IMG/VR virus record: IMGVR_UViG_3300048876_000001
Span: 1-28,376 of that record
From: a virus
DNA: 28,376 nucleotides
Strand: one strand, 5' to 3'
Below the pieces are notes generated by a model. That model made no database searches. It saw nothing but the letters and a program-made list of their open reading frames with translations, and was not told where the DNA came from. The translations under genes and the position numbers were made by a program. Below, piece by piece: positions 1 through 7,947 of the stretch (position 1 is its first letter; every line of letters starts with the position of its first letter).

Positions 1-66
1 TGCTGAGGAGGCATTTTTACAAACCACCTCTCCGAGTAATCCGTGCAGGCTGAATATCTGAAGCTC

Positions 67-92
67 TCCCAGGTCTCAGAAGCGAGACCTGG
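67..92. terminator. Perfect 10-bp stem-loop, possible terminator
   Basis: CCCAGGTCTC and GAGACCTGGG form a perfect 10-bp stem around a 6-nt loop. No T-run follows on either strand, so it is not a textbook intrinsic terminator. It lies about 110 bases downstream of the last gene of the leftward chain that ends at 202. If the window is a circular genome it would also lie downstream of the rightward operon ending at 28366, in a convergent gap. I see no convincing gene in bases 1-201. Confidence 0.35.
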
Positions 93-201
93 GGCACCGA
101 CGTTTTCCACAGTTGCAAACACACAACTTACTGATTTTACATTGTCCAGGAAAGCCAAGAAGACGTAGACAGCCGGGGTGGTAGCGCAAAACTAACGCAA
201 A

Positions 202-324
202 TTAGAGGGCCGCTGCCGCGCATATCAGGCCCAACAGCAACGCGCCAACGGAGAGCAAGAGCATTGCCTCCCGGCACTCCCGCCAACGCATACGTATGGG
301 CAGTATATACACGGGCGGCCTCAT
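202..324 (-). CDS. Small single-span membrane protein, 40 aa
   Basis: The 40-residue protein has a short basic N-terminal part (RMRWRECRE at 11-19) and then a continuous hydrophobic stretch, residues 20-40 (AMLLLSVGALLLGLICAAAAL-type), reaching the C-terminus. It looks like one membrane span with the basic end in the cytoplasm. Its ATG overlaps the TGA of the preceding 25 aa peptide as ATGA, the third member of a coupled leftward chain (125 aa, 25 aa, 40 aa). The chain of overlaps and the clean hydrophobic segment are the evidence. No family is recognised and the role is unknown. A holin-like or regulatory membrane micropeptide is possible but untested. Confidence 0.5.
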   Translation of the reverse strand: MRPPVYILPIRMRWRECREAMLLLSVGALLLGLICAAAAL

Positions 325-398
325 GCGGGCACCGGCTGGAATAAACCAAACTTCTGGAGAAGGGCTTCCACTATGCCGTGGATGTCGGGGACTGTCAT
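321..398 (-). CDS. Coupled micropeptide, 25 aa
   Basis: A 25-codon reading frame (starts MTVPDIHGIVEAL) links two others by 4-nt ATGA overlaps: its ATG overlaps the stop of the 125 aa zinc-ribbon gene, and its TGA overlaps the start of the 40 aa membrane protein. The peptide looks amphipathic (hydrophobic residues around DIHGIVEALLQKFGLF). It may be functional or may serve mainly to carry ribosomes to the next gene. No homologue is recognised. Being bracketed by overlaps on both sides is the only real support. Confidence 0.4.
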   Translation of the reverse strand: MTVPDIHGIVEALLQKFGLFQPVPA

Positions 399-772
399 GC
401 TGGTATCCGGCTGTAGTGGGGTTGCAAGACCGTCAATGCTTGCCCGTCCCCCTGGACTAGATTCTCACTGAGGGCCTTATACATGAGGCGAAGGTCCGCC
501 CGGAGGAAGTTGAAGTCCTCAACCGTGAAGCCCTTCCGCTTCTGTACCTCACCCATGACCCGGGTGACAAGCCGGTCCCACTTGCTAGCCTCAATCCAAT
601 GTGCGCAAGAGCTACAGGCACCCCAACGGCCAACGTCACCCATGAAGATGGGCTGTCCGTTCCACTCAAAACTTCTACAAGCATAAAGACGGAAGATAAA
701 AGGAGCGGCACAGAAGTCACAAGCGTTGCCACCACGTCCTACACGATTCTTCAAATGCTGATTGGGCCTCAA
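395..772 (-). CDS. Small zinc-ribbon-type protein, 125 aa
   Basis: Residues 18-21 (CDFC) and 53-56 (CSSC) form two CxxC pairs about 32 residues apart, as in a zinc ribbon, followed by a helical region (HWIEASKWDRLVTRVMGEV). This resembles a small bacterial/phage family with CDFC...W..CxxCH.LI spacing; I know no established name or function for it. The start is a TTG at 772, preceded by AGGA at a workable distance. An in-frame TAG lies 13 codons upstream. The TTG overlaps the TGA of a possible 20-codon upstream frame. The stop overlaps the next gene as ATGA. It heads the leftward chain at the left edge. Zinc binding is predicted from cysteines only. Confidence 0.6.
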   Translation of the reverse strand: MRPNQHLKNRVGRGGNACDFCAAPFIFRLYACRSFEWNGQPIFMGDVGRWGACSSCAHWIEASKWDRLVTRVMGEVQKRKGFTVEDFNFLRADLRLMYKALSENLVQGDGQALTVLQPHYSRIPA

Positions 773-896
773 GAGGTCCTGCTTTCCGGGTCTGATCTTA
801 CGGAGGCCCTAATCGCAGAGTATACGCGCATCGGAGAGAAACAATAACACCTAATAGTTACATGGCGTTAGCGCACGCTCTAATGCACAATAAGGA

Positions 897-1079
897 GTGC
901 AAGAGAAGAGAACAGAGCTAATATCAGTGAGATTGACCCCAAGCGATATGGAAGCACTCAAGAAGGCTGCCGCCGTTCTATGGCCCGGGGCCGTGCTCAC
1001 ACAGTCCGGTATCGTTCTTGGCTTGGCCCGCATGATGGCTGAGTCCGTTTTGAAGCGGAAGCCTTCAGTCCGTACATGA
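897..1079 (+). CDS. Ribbon-helix-helix-like small DNA-binding protein
   Basis: The 60 aa protein begins with charged residues, then ELISVRLTPSDMEALKKAA, the usual beta-strand plus first helix of ribbon-helix-helix (Arc/MetJ-type) regulators, then a second helix ending near LARMMAESVLKRK. RHH dimers bind operator DNA through the paired strands, so a regulatory role is the natural inference. The start is the GTG at 897, the only start codon after an in-frame TAA at 891. AAGGA abuts it, which is closer than usual. A later start would delete the strand. It converges on and overlaps by 83 bases the leftward 80 aa gene ending at 997. No conserved operator was identified. Confidence 0.5.
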   Translation: MQEKRTELISVRLTPSDMEALKKAAAVLWPGAVLTQSGIVLGLARMMAESVLKRKPSVRT

Positions 1080-1239
1080 AAGCCGTGATGCTCTCCAGCT
1101 CGTCTAGCCCAAAAATCCGGCCCCCATTGGGGATGAAAACGCATGAGTCCTTGTGTTGCTCAACCGTGGCAATCTCAACAGAGTCCCGGAGCACTGTGAA
1201 CCGGGTTTCATCAATAGGCGTGAATCGGGTGTATAACAA
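997..1239 (-). CDS. Hypothetical protein, 80 aa
   Basis: Residues 1-60 read like a folded small domain: RFTVLRDSVEIATVEQHKDSC, then FIPNGGRIFGLDELESITAF, with alternating beta-type hydrophobics and a final helix. No family is recognised. I chose the TTG at 1239 because AAAGGG lies about 5 bases upstream and the domain pattern starts there. The frame stays open to 1371, but that extension (Cys- and Ser-rich) looks non-coding. The last 17 residues lie antisense to the RHH-like gene and have the composition of read-through sequence, so the biological end may be just the natural stop after a convergent overlap. Confidence 0.45.
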   Translation of the reverse strand: MLYTRFTPIDETRFTVLRDSVEIATVEQHKDSCVFIPNGGRIFGLDELESITAFMYGLKASASKRTQPSCGPSQERYRTV

Positions 1240-1409
1240 TTGGCCCTTTCTTTGCTTTGGAGTATGCCTTGAAGGTACAGCGGAGGACGCCACTGCGCAA
1301 CTACACTGTGGTAGCACGTTACCTTTTGGCTGTTGACAAAGGTGACCACTAGTGCCAACCTTTAAGGGCATCAGGGTAGCAGAGCACCAAGGCCAAGGAA
1401 GGACACATT

Positions 1410-1727
1410 ATGTACACGAAGACAAAAGACGATATTCCCAAGCGGACCCGGAAGGCTGTGAGCCTTTTTGAGCAGACCCCCGAGTGGAATCTGATGAAAG
1501 CTGACCTCGACCGGGGTCTAAAGCCCGGAGAGAAGCTCAACGTGGTTCTATCCGATGCGGACCTAAAGAAATATGGCATCACTCAGCCCCGCACGGTTGC
1601 ACGCTTCATCACCCTGTATCTCTTTAAGCACGGGCTTGGGTACGATGTGAAGCGGTCCCATAAGGACGGGCAAGAGAGTGTCTGGGTCATACAGCCCGGC
1701 AAAGCCAAAGCAAGCCGGGCCGCATGA
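1410..1727 (+). CDS. Hypothetical basic protein, 105 aa
   Basis: The gene starts at an ATG 5-6 bases after AAGGA (GGAAGGACACATT), a good ribosome site. The protein is charged and mostly helical with no cysteines or membrane segment. Residues 40-70 contain PGEKLNVVLSDADLKKYGI followed by a helical RTVARFITLYLF segment, and the C-terminus is basic (PGKAKASRAA). The segment QPRTVARFITLYLFKHGL could be a small nucleic-acid-binding helix, but no family is recognised. Its TGA overlaps the ATG of a 27 aa gene (ATGA). A consensus-like TTGACA sits at 1333-1338, but no matching -10 at normal spacing is visible. Confidence 0.65.
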   Translation: MYTKTKDDIPKRTRKAVSLFEQTPEWNLMKADLDRGLKPGEKLNVVLSDADLKKYGITQPRTVARFITLYLFKHGLGYDVKRSHKDGQESVWVIQPGKAKASRAA

Positions 1728-1807
1728 TAGAGGACGCTATTGGTGTTGAGGCTGACCAAGACTTCGTAGTCGTGGAAAACCAAGAGAAGAAGCGGGCCGT
1801 AGCGTAA
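1724..1807 (+). CDS. Coupled acidic micropeptide, 27 aa
   Basis: A 27-codon frame begins at the ATG that overlaps the stop of the 105 aa gene (ATGA). The peptide starts MIEDAIGVEADQDFVVV and ends in a short basic tail (EKKRAVA). It is too short for family assignment. The overlap type matches the many real junctions in this genome, which is why it is listed. It ends 20 bases from the end of the convergent fibre gene. Confidence 0.4.
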   Translation: MIEDAIGVEADQDFVVVENQEKKRAVA

Positions 1808-1832
1808 AGCCTATCCGGCCCCGGTCTTTACG
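1803..1832. terminator. Stem-loop in the convergent junction
   Basis: CGTAAAG (1803-1809) pairs with CTTTACG (1826-1832), with CCGG/CCGG inside the loop. It spans the 20-base gap between the end of the rightward 27 aa gene and the end of the leftward fibre gene, where a bidirectional terminator is expected. On the + strand a T6 run follows only about 15 bases later (1846-1852), so termination is plausible but not textbook. Confidence 0.35.
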
Positions 1833-4611
1833 GGAGTGCCACGGGATTTTTTCGCGCGTACCAATCAACAAACAGTGTGTACGCGCTGCCTATGCTCCCG
1901 CCGTTCCATATTGTCATTCCATCGGTCCATATATTGTACCCCGATGCGGATGTCATGGTACCCGTTGCTACGGTTGTACCGTTGATTATCCAACTGATAG
2001 CGCCATCTACAATCTGAACCGCTGCATACTGTAATGTTCCTTGGTCACCATACGTGCTTTGGCATGGAATAGAGGACGCAACGTTCACCACGGCGGTACC
2101 CGCTGTTACCTGCAAAGCGGTCCAATACGTCACTCCGCAATTCCAGCCTACAAAGTAAGTTGGATTTGGGGCCGCGAAGCCCGAGGCACCTCCTGCAATA
2201 CCCACTGACGAAGACAAGTTATTAGCGCTCACTGATTGACCGCCAGCAAATGCAAAGGAATAAGAACCGCCCACGTTGGTTAGTTGTATCCCACCTATGT
2301 CATTGAAACTTACCCACCCGTACCCGCTACCACTGTGGAGCTGTGCCACTCCGTAGTACACGGTACCGTCCGCCGTTGCAGTGCAACCAAAACTAGCCCC
2401 GCTGCCATTTGTAAACGTCCAGTCTGAGCATGAATAGAAGTGCTCGAAGGTCCACCCGTTTCCACTAGAGCCCCCCGATACGCTTATGGTCCCGTCGCTT
2501 GCGCAAGCTGTACCCGTACCACATTTGACACCGCCAAGGCTTGAAGACGTGGCCGCCGGGAGAGTGTAGCTCCCCCCGCCCGATGGGTTACCGCATGTGC
2601 CATCATTCTTCATATACGGGCTACTAGCGCAAGTGGAATCGCTCCAGTAGGCAGCCATGAGCTGCGCACGCGTCCCGATGGACGTAGCCCCAACGGATGA
2701 ACCGCGATACACAAAGCCCGCCGCACCCGTGTCGTTTAGATACGTGCCGGAGCTTCCAGACCAAGACGGAGTAGTCCATAGGCCGGTAGTACTGTCGCAG
2801 TAGCGGACTTGTGAGTCCGTACCGAAGTACCACCAACCTTTGTTTCCGTCCAGGTAGCTTGCGCAAGATGCCCCGGCGGTGGGCGTGGTACCCATCCGAA
2901 TACCGGCGAAGTGTACGCCGGTTCCCGTGTCCCTGTCCGTGCTCTCTCCAAAGTTTAGTACCCCGTTAGATTCGGCGCATATCCGCGCCTGTAGCGGTTG
3001 CGTTGTATGGTCATTGCCAAAGGTGGGATACAAGCCGAAGCATTTGCCATCCCCGGGAGTGAAGTCTCCATAGTGCCATACCCATCCGGGCATACGCCCG
3101 AGAGCCGGTGAGCCGAACAATTCGCCCCAACCGTCATTGACGTAGTCAAAGCCATGATAGCCCCCGGCGGTCCGGTACGTGACATCCGTGGAAAGCCAAA
3201 GGTTGTTACGGGCGTCCAGTGACGGGACGTTGCCAATCTGATGGTTAGAGTTCGGGGGGACGTTAGCGGCTACCCAATCGGCCACATTCTTTGTACAGTT
3301 GTTATTCAAGTGAATGAAATCTGTCTTATAGCAGTACGGGTCCGCCGTGCTTCCATTGAGAGCTATGAAGCGGTCCAGGTATTCACCCGTCGCCGGGGCC
3401 GTGAAGGGGTCCACGCTCGCCTCTAGTATGGTATTTGCGGCGGCCCAAGCGGACCAAGTGTCCGTGTTAGATATGTTATTGGGGTCGCCGGACGTGCCAA
3501 GCCCAAGCCCGAAGACGTAGACGTTAGCCGCTTCCGCGTGGAGACTTTGGGCTAGACTCAGATAATACCCCGCCAACGTGAAGCCCCCCGCCATACCCCC
3601 GGCGTTGTCGTTGTTGTAGAGGTACACATACACTGGAGCGCCTGCCGCTCTTGATATTGCGGCCACTACCGCCGGATGTATCAGAGTGGAATAGTTAGTA
3701 ACCATTTGCGAAAGGCTACTTCCCCCAACTGCGTAATTGAAGGTGCTCCCGTGGCCTATATAGTTCGGTTCATTTTTTTGCGAATACTCGGGGATCGCGG
3801 TATCTCCACTCTGATAATGGAAAGCCGTACCGCTTGCCGTCCCGCACGTTGTCCCTGTGATGGTAAACGTTGTCGAGTTGGCCGATGCTATAGGTTGCAT
3901 GGTATCCGTAACACACGCAGGGGCGTCCGCGTCCATCATTACGTCATGCCCGGCTAGAAGTGTATTTGTGCCGGACGATGTCACAACTAGGGTACCGCTA
4001 GTAGACGCCCATGAAGACGCGGTCAGACTCGTAGCTGTGCTTTGCAAAAGCCAAGAGTTACCGAACCAAAGACGTTGCGTCGTAGTTGGATCGCCCGGCG
4101 AGCCGCCGCCGCCCGTTACAGTGCAACTTTCCCCGCCGGAGACGGTGGAGCAAGTTACGCCGGGGCCGCTTATCGAAAAGCTCCCCGCCGCGCCGTTTAC
4201 AGACTGGACATAGCCCACCGTGGGAAGTGGCCCCGCGCTAGGACAGTCCAGCGTGTCCAACGTCCAGCTTGAGCCGGTGATTGGCACAACGCAATAGTCC
4301 CGGAGCACGGCATTACTGTTGCTTGCCTTGACGTACACGTGGTAGCCAATCCCGGTTGGGGACGGCTCCACGTCCAAGCCAGACTGAAGGACTCCCGCTG
4401 TGATGACTCCGCATACTTCTTCAGGGATGACCTGAGTGGAGCCAACCCGGAAGCCGCTCACTGCGGAGTTGGCATTCACCGGGGTGAAGCACAGCCGGGC
4501 CAAGGGGACGGGCCGGTTGAATGAGTCCGTGACACTGGACGCTGAAATTGCCACTTGAGCGGACGCCACAGCAGAGGACAGCCCAAGGATGAGAAGGATT
4601 AGCGTTTTCAT
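1828..4611 (-). CDS. SGNH-hydrolase tail fibre with signal peptide
   Basis: Predicted receptor-binding fibre, 927 aa. Residues 1-18 form a clear secretory signal (MKTLILLILG core, AVASA before Q19). Residues ~120-175 are Gly/Ser-rich. An SGNH-like esterase domain spans ~180-450: FGNSW at 183-187 (block I, Ser186), NYAVGGSSL at 292-300 (Gly block), NND at 333-335 (Asn block) and TDFIHLN at 430-436 (Asp431, His434). SGNH domains on phage fibres usually deacetylate surface glycans. The rest (~455-927) is Gly/Ser/Thr-rich and beta-predicted, with repeated short fibre motifs such as SSSLGGVKCG. The start is the ATG at 4611, with GGAG six bases upstream. It is the last gene of the leftward tail operon, 18 bases after the J-like gene. 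The signal peptide is odd for a virion protein. Confidence 0.7.
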   Translation of the reverse strand: MKTLILLILGLSSAVASAQVAISASSVTDSFNRPVPLARLCFTPVNANSAVSGFRVGSTQVIPEEVCGVITAGVLQSGLDVEPSPTGIGYHVYVKASNSNAVLRDYCVVPITGSSWTLDTLDCPSAGPLPTVGYVQSVNGAAGSFSISGPGVTCSTVSGGESCTVTGGGGSPGDPTTTQRLWFGNSWLLQSTATSLTASSWASTSGTLVVTSSGTNTLLAGHDVMMDADAPACVTDTMQPIASANSTTFTITGTTCGTASGTAFHYQSGDTAIPEYSQKNEPNYIGHGSTFNYAVGGSSLSQMVTNYSTLIHPAVVAAISRAAGAPVYVYLYNNDNAGGMAGGFTLAGYYLSLAQSLHAEAANVYVFGLGLGTSGDPNNISNTDTWSAWAAANTILEASVDPFTAPATGEYLDRFIALNGSTADPYCYKTDFIHLNNNCTKNVADWVAANVPPNSNHQIGNVPSLDARNNLWLSTDVTYRTAGGYHGFDYVNDGWGELFGSPALGRMPGWVWHYGDFTPGDGKCFGLYPTFGNDHTTQPLQARICAESNGVLNFGESTDRDTGTGVHFAGIRMGTTPTAGASCASYLDGNKGWWYFGTDSQVRYCDSTTGLWTTPSWSGSSGTYLNDTGAAGFVYRGSSVGATSIGTRAQLMAAYWSDSTCASSPYMKNDGTCGNPSGGGSYTLPAATSSSLGGVKCGTGTACASDGTISVSGGSSGNGWTFEHFYSCSDWTFTNGSGASFGCTATADGTVYYGVAQLHSGSGYGWVSFNDIGGIQLTNVGGSYSFAFAGGQSVSANNLSSSVGIAGGASGFAAPNPTYFVGWNCGVTYWTALQVTAGTAVVNVASSIPCQSTYGDQGTLQYAAVQIVDGAISWIINGTTVATGTMTSASGYNIWTDGMTIWNGGSIGSAYTLFVDWYARKNPVALP

Positions 4612-4629
4612 GGTGTTCTCCAATTGGCG

Positions 4630-7455
4630 TTACTTAATGCCGCCCGTGAAGGTGCCCCGGGTGAAGGTTACAACCCCGGTGGTTGGGTCTGCCGCTCCGT
4701 ATGCCACTGTAGCGGGGACGGTGATTGTCAAAGGTGCCACAGTGCTCAAGTCTTGTGCTGAGTTTCCAAAGCGGTTGAAGGACTGAAACTTCAGGTATAT
4801 AGTCTTGCCCGTCCAACTCGGGTCATACGTATACTTGAAGACTGCGTCATCAAGCCTGAGAAACTGAGAGCCTAACTCATGGAAGATGCTCGTGGTGCCC
4901 ATGAGTCCACGGCGGATATAAGTGCCCGCTGTGTATTGGTCAAGCCCCGTCATAGCACAAGAAGAGTAAGAGATAATCTCAAGCCCCGTGCCGCTGCCCG
5001 TGGAGCTGCAAAGAGCACAAAGGGTGGTGCCGCTGTCCGCGTCCGCTGTCGTGCCGGACTCCAAAGCGGCACTCCCCGTGGGGAGGTTGACAATCATCGT
5101 GTCCGCCGTGTCCGGGTCTGTGGTGCCCCCGGAGAAGGCTGCCGCTAAGACACCAAGCCGGGCTGCGTTCTCAATGGTCCCAATCTGCTGATACTTCACC
5201 CCGTCTTGAGAGGCATGGACATTGCATCCGCCCCAATCCTCTGAGAGTCCAAAGGCCCCCATCCACAGTTGATTCTGATAGAAACCACTCAGCCGTTGGG
5301 TTGCATTAAAGACCACAACGTCCGTGGTGCTTGGGTCCGCGTATTGACTAACCGGAGCTGCCGGACCTGAGACACCTTTGTTGTTGATAGTGGGCTGCTG
5401 GACTCCAAAGATGAAGTCCTCAGCCGTCACGTCTATCGTCCCGTCCGGGTTGTCCACGGTCTTAATGATGCGGGCCGGTTGGTTCCAAAGCTGGAGTGTG
5501 TTTGCGCTCACCGGTGCCCATGCGCTTGTGGTGGTCAAGCTGATAATGTCCATCGGCTCCAAGTGGGATTGCCGGAAAGACAACGTGAATTGGTATTGAT
5601 TCCGTATGTACACATTCCGCTTGACGCGCATTACGGCGGCAAACGTGGCCGCTGGTAGTGTGGTGATGAAGTCCCACGTCTGCGGGTCTTCAATGCGCTC
5701 ACCGTACCTATTGATGGCCGCTTGGTCTGACTCCGGGGTGACCTCGGGTGAGTATTGATTCCCCCGGTTGCTCCAAGAGACTTGGACGGTGTTGAATGCG
5801 TCTTGCCACGCCTTTGGCTCTGAGATTTTAACCGGGGTCTTGCCGCCCTTCGGGGCAATGAAGTCTGAGTCATCTAACTCCGCTGCAAAGACCGTGGGTG
5901 CCGTCCACGTGGCACCATTGGCACCTGCTGATGTGTCGCCATACGGTGCAAGCTTCATCAAGCCCTCAGACATAAAGGCCGCACACATCCCCGCTTCAAG
6001 CCACTTGCCAATGAGAGAGGCCGCCGTATCTTGCCGATCAATGACCGGGCTGATGAAGAAGTTATTGGCCGCAAACCACGCGGTTGCTGTGTTATCCGTG
6101 ATGACGTGTGCCGGGCCTGCTACGGGCCGGATGTACGCTTGGGCATTGTTGCCGCTGTGTCCCGCGTTGCCGCTGCCCCACGTTCCAAATTGCCCGTTGT
6201 CTATTGCGGACACGGGGAAAGGAATTTTACCCCGGCCCAGGCCCCACACGGGATTACTCAAGACCTGGAGGACGCATTGGACGGGGTTGCAATCCGGGAT
6301 GCCTCCGCCCCAAGCGTCCGCTGTCAAGACCTCAAACAAGTTTTGTTGAAGCTGCCCGCTGTATCCCATGTCCATCGGCGAGTAACAGACAAGGGCAATG
6401 CCCGGGTATCCCAAAGATGCGGAGGGATAATTGCTCTCTAGCAAGGCCCAAGGTGCCTGCCCGGGGGTGCCTTCTAGCAGCGTGAAGGCCAAGGAAGACG
6501 GGGTCCCGGCTGGAAGGGCAGAGCTGTTGTCCAGGTTGTACGTCATCATGACTTCTGTGTCTACGTCTCCCGGGGCGAAGGTGTACTTCGCTTCACGGAC
6601 AACCGTCACCGTGATTGTTGTCCCGGAGAGTGTTGAATAGTACGAGCCGGAGTCCACACTGTACGTCCCCGTGACCGTGGGGGTGCCGCTCACTCTGCGG
6701 AGAGCCGTGCCATTGGCAATTGCGCCAATCGTGCCGGTGCTGTAATAGATGACCCCATCATCCGCCGTGAAGGGCAGGTTGCCGGGGATGGACACGCTGA
6801 GGCCGGACGGGATGAGGGCCTTCAACTGCTTGGTGATGGTCTTCAAAGAGTACGTATACGAGACGATCACCGTGGTGCCATTGTCCGCCGTACTGAAGTA
6901 ATAGTTGTTGCTTGTGTCCACGGAGTATGTGCCCTGTGCCAACGCTGCCCCGGACACATACGGCACTTGCTGGAAGGGGACTATTAAGTCCGTTGCCAGC
7001 ACCGTGGCACTTGGCGCACCAAGGTCATTGTAAGAAGTGCTGAGAGGCACCAAATAGGCAACCCCGTGGTCCCCGGTCATGAAGGCCGCGTTGGTTGGTG
7101 TGTACTTCGGGATGGTCCCCGTGATGACGTATGACTCATTGGTCACGTTGTTGCGCAACCATGACTGACCGCTCCACACATCCCCAATGCCAAGGATGCC
7201 ACTGCCACCGTCACAGAGGGCCGCAATCACGTCCGCGCTGTACAGCAATTGCAAGCCGTTCTTGCCCCCGCCAAAGCCCTTGCCGCCGCTTGTGGGTGCG
7301 TTGCGAGACTCAAAGCCGTCCACCCAAATGATTGACTGTTGTACGCGGAACTTCCCCATACCTGCGGGCACACAGAAGCCTAAGACGCTCTGATTGACTT
7401 GCGCACCATTGATGCGCGTTGGTCCCGCTGTCTGAGGGCCAAATATCTGAGCCAT
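4630..7455 (-). CDS. J-like tail tip / host-specificity protein
   Basis: A 941 aa protein following the NlpC/P60 gene, where siphophages encode lambda J or the gene transfer agent megatron (g15). The N-terminal ~60 residues resemble the hub-binding start of such proteins (GPQTAGPTRINGAQVNQS). The middle contains NPVWGLG and, around residues 600-650, the RIIKTVDNPDGTIDVTAEDF motif typical of the hub/FNIII-like core of J proteins. The C-terminal part is beta-rich. J-type proteins form the central tip that contacts the receptor and opens for DNA. The ATG at 7455 overlaps the upstream TAA (TAATG). The open frame extends 51 codons further upstream, but that stretch is antisense-like. Shorter than RcGTA g15. 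Confidence 0.8.
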   Translation of the reverse strand: MAQIFGPQTAGPTRINGAQVNQSVLGFCVPAGMGKFRVQQSIIWVDGFESRNAPTSGGKGFGGGKNGLQLLYSADVIAALCDGGSGILGIGDVWSGQSWLRNNVTNESYVITGTIPKYTPTNAAFMTGDHGVAYLVPLSTSYNDLGAPSATVLATDLIVPFQQVPYVSGAALAQGTYSVDTSNNYYFSTADNGTTVIVSYTYSLKTITKQLKALIPSGLSVSIPGNLPFTADDGVIYYSTGTIGAIANGTALRRVSGTPTVTGTYSVDSGSYYSTLSGTTITVTVVREAKYTFAPGDVDTEVMMTYNLDNSSALPAGTPSSLAFTLLEGTPGQAPWALLESNYPSASLGYPGIALVCYSPMDMGYSGQLQQNLFEVLTADAWGGGIPDCNPVQCVLQVLSNPVWGLGRGKIPFPVSAIDNGQFGTWGSGNAGHSGNNAQAYIRPVAGPAHVITDNTATAWFAANNFFISPVIDRQDTAASLIGKWLEAGMCAAFMSEGLMKLAPYGDTSAGANGATWTAPTVFAAELDDSDFIAPKGGKTPVKISEPKAWQDAFNTVQVSWSNRGNQYSPEVTPESDQAAINRYGERIEDPQTWDFITTLPAATFAAVMRVKRNVYIRNQYQFTLSFRQSHLEPMDIISLTTTSAWAPVSANTLQLWNQPARIIKTVDNPDGTIDVTAEDFIFGVQQPTINNKGVSGPAAPVSQYADPSTTDVVVFNATQRLSGFYQNQLWMGAFGLSEDWGGCNVHASQDGVKYQQIGTIENAARLGVLAAAFSGGTTDPDTADTMIVNLPTGSAALESGTTADADSGTTLCALCSSTGSGTGLEIISYSSCAMTGLDQYTAGTYIRRGLMGTTSIFHELGSQFLRLDDAVFKYTYDPSWTGKTIYLKFQSFNRFGNSAQDLSTVAPLTITVPATVAYGAADPTTGVVTFTRGTFTGGIK

Positions 7456-7937
7456 TAGAAGCCCCCTTTGCAATATGCATCTTGCAACGTGAAGAAACAC
7501 CGGACGGTGCCTTTGGTGTACCAACGCTCCGTCAACCGTGGTGCCTTGGTGCCGTGTGTCCCGCTGACTCCATGGCGTAGCTCCGCTTGGATGACGTACT
7601 CCGGCCACGTCACGATGATGCCCGCATGGGCCATGGCGAGGCCCAACTTATAAGCCACAAGGTCACCCGGCTTTGCTTCTGACTCGGGGACCTCGCGGAA
7701 GAATTTCAATATCAAATCCACGTACTCCGTGGAGGCTTGATGCTGTGCAACCTGGAGGCTATAGTCAACGGGCAGCTCCACCACGGGGACCAAGCCCAAG
7801 GCCCGGTACACTCCGTATATAAGCTGCCCGCAATCCGTCCCAACGGTCTTCAAACAGCTCCACCCACGGTACGGCGTACCTTGCCATGCCTTAGCCTCAG
7901 TGACCACGGCCACGCGTTGTGTGTCTGTCAATCCCAT
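7455..7937 (-). CDS. NlpC/P60 tail peptidoglycan peptidase
   Basis: A 160 aa NlpC/P60-family cysteine peptidase, the counterpart of lambda K (C-terminal part) and RcGTA g14. Visible catalytic elements: GTDCGQLIYGVYRALGL with Cys36 at the head of the active-site helix, and AMAHAGIIV with His104 on the beta-sheet, preceded by the family's PGDLVAY segment at 90-96. Such enzymes cleave cell-wall peptides at the tail tip during DNA entry. The start at 7937 has GGAG five bases upstream. A longer open frame to 8048 is rejected because it lies inside the DUF2163 gene. It sits between the hub and J-like genes. This is the only obvious wall hydrolase in the window. Confidence 0.85.
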   Translation of the reverse strand: MGLTDTQRVAVVTEAKAWQGTPYRGWSCLKTVGTDCGQLIYGVYRALGLVPVVELPVDYSLQVAQHQASTEYVDLILKFFREVPESEAKPGDLVAYKLGLAMAHAGIIVTWPEYVIQAELRHGVSGTHGTKAPRLTERWYTKGTVRCFFTLQDAYCKGGF

Positions 7938-7947
7938 GGTGTCTCCA

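Noticed and set aside
43-168. Rightward GTG-started frame of 41 codons at the left edge
   Set aside because: It has no ribosome site and no recognisable features, and a strong hairpin lies inside it. It could only be judged if the window were shown to be circular.
769-831. Leftward 20-codon frame overlapping the zinc-ribbon TTG start (TTGA)
   Set aside because: The overlap style fits this genome, but there is no ribosome site and the product is featureless.
1333-1366. TTGACA at 1333-1338 as a promoter for the 105 aa gene
   Set aside because: The -35 is perfect but no acceptable -10 occurs 16-18 bases later; TTTAAG is too far away.
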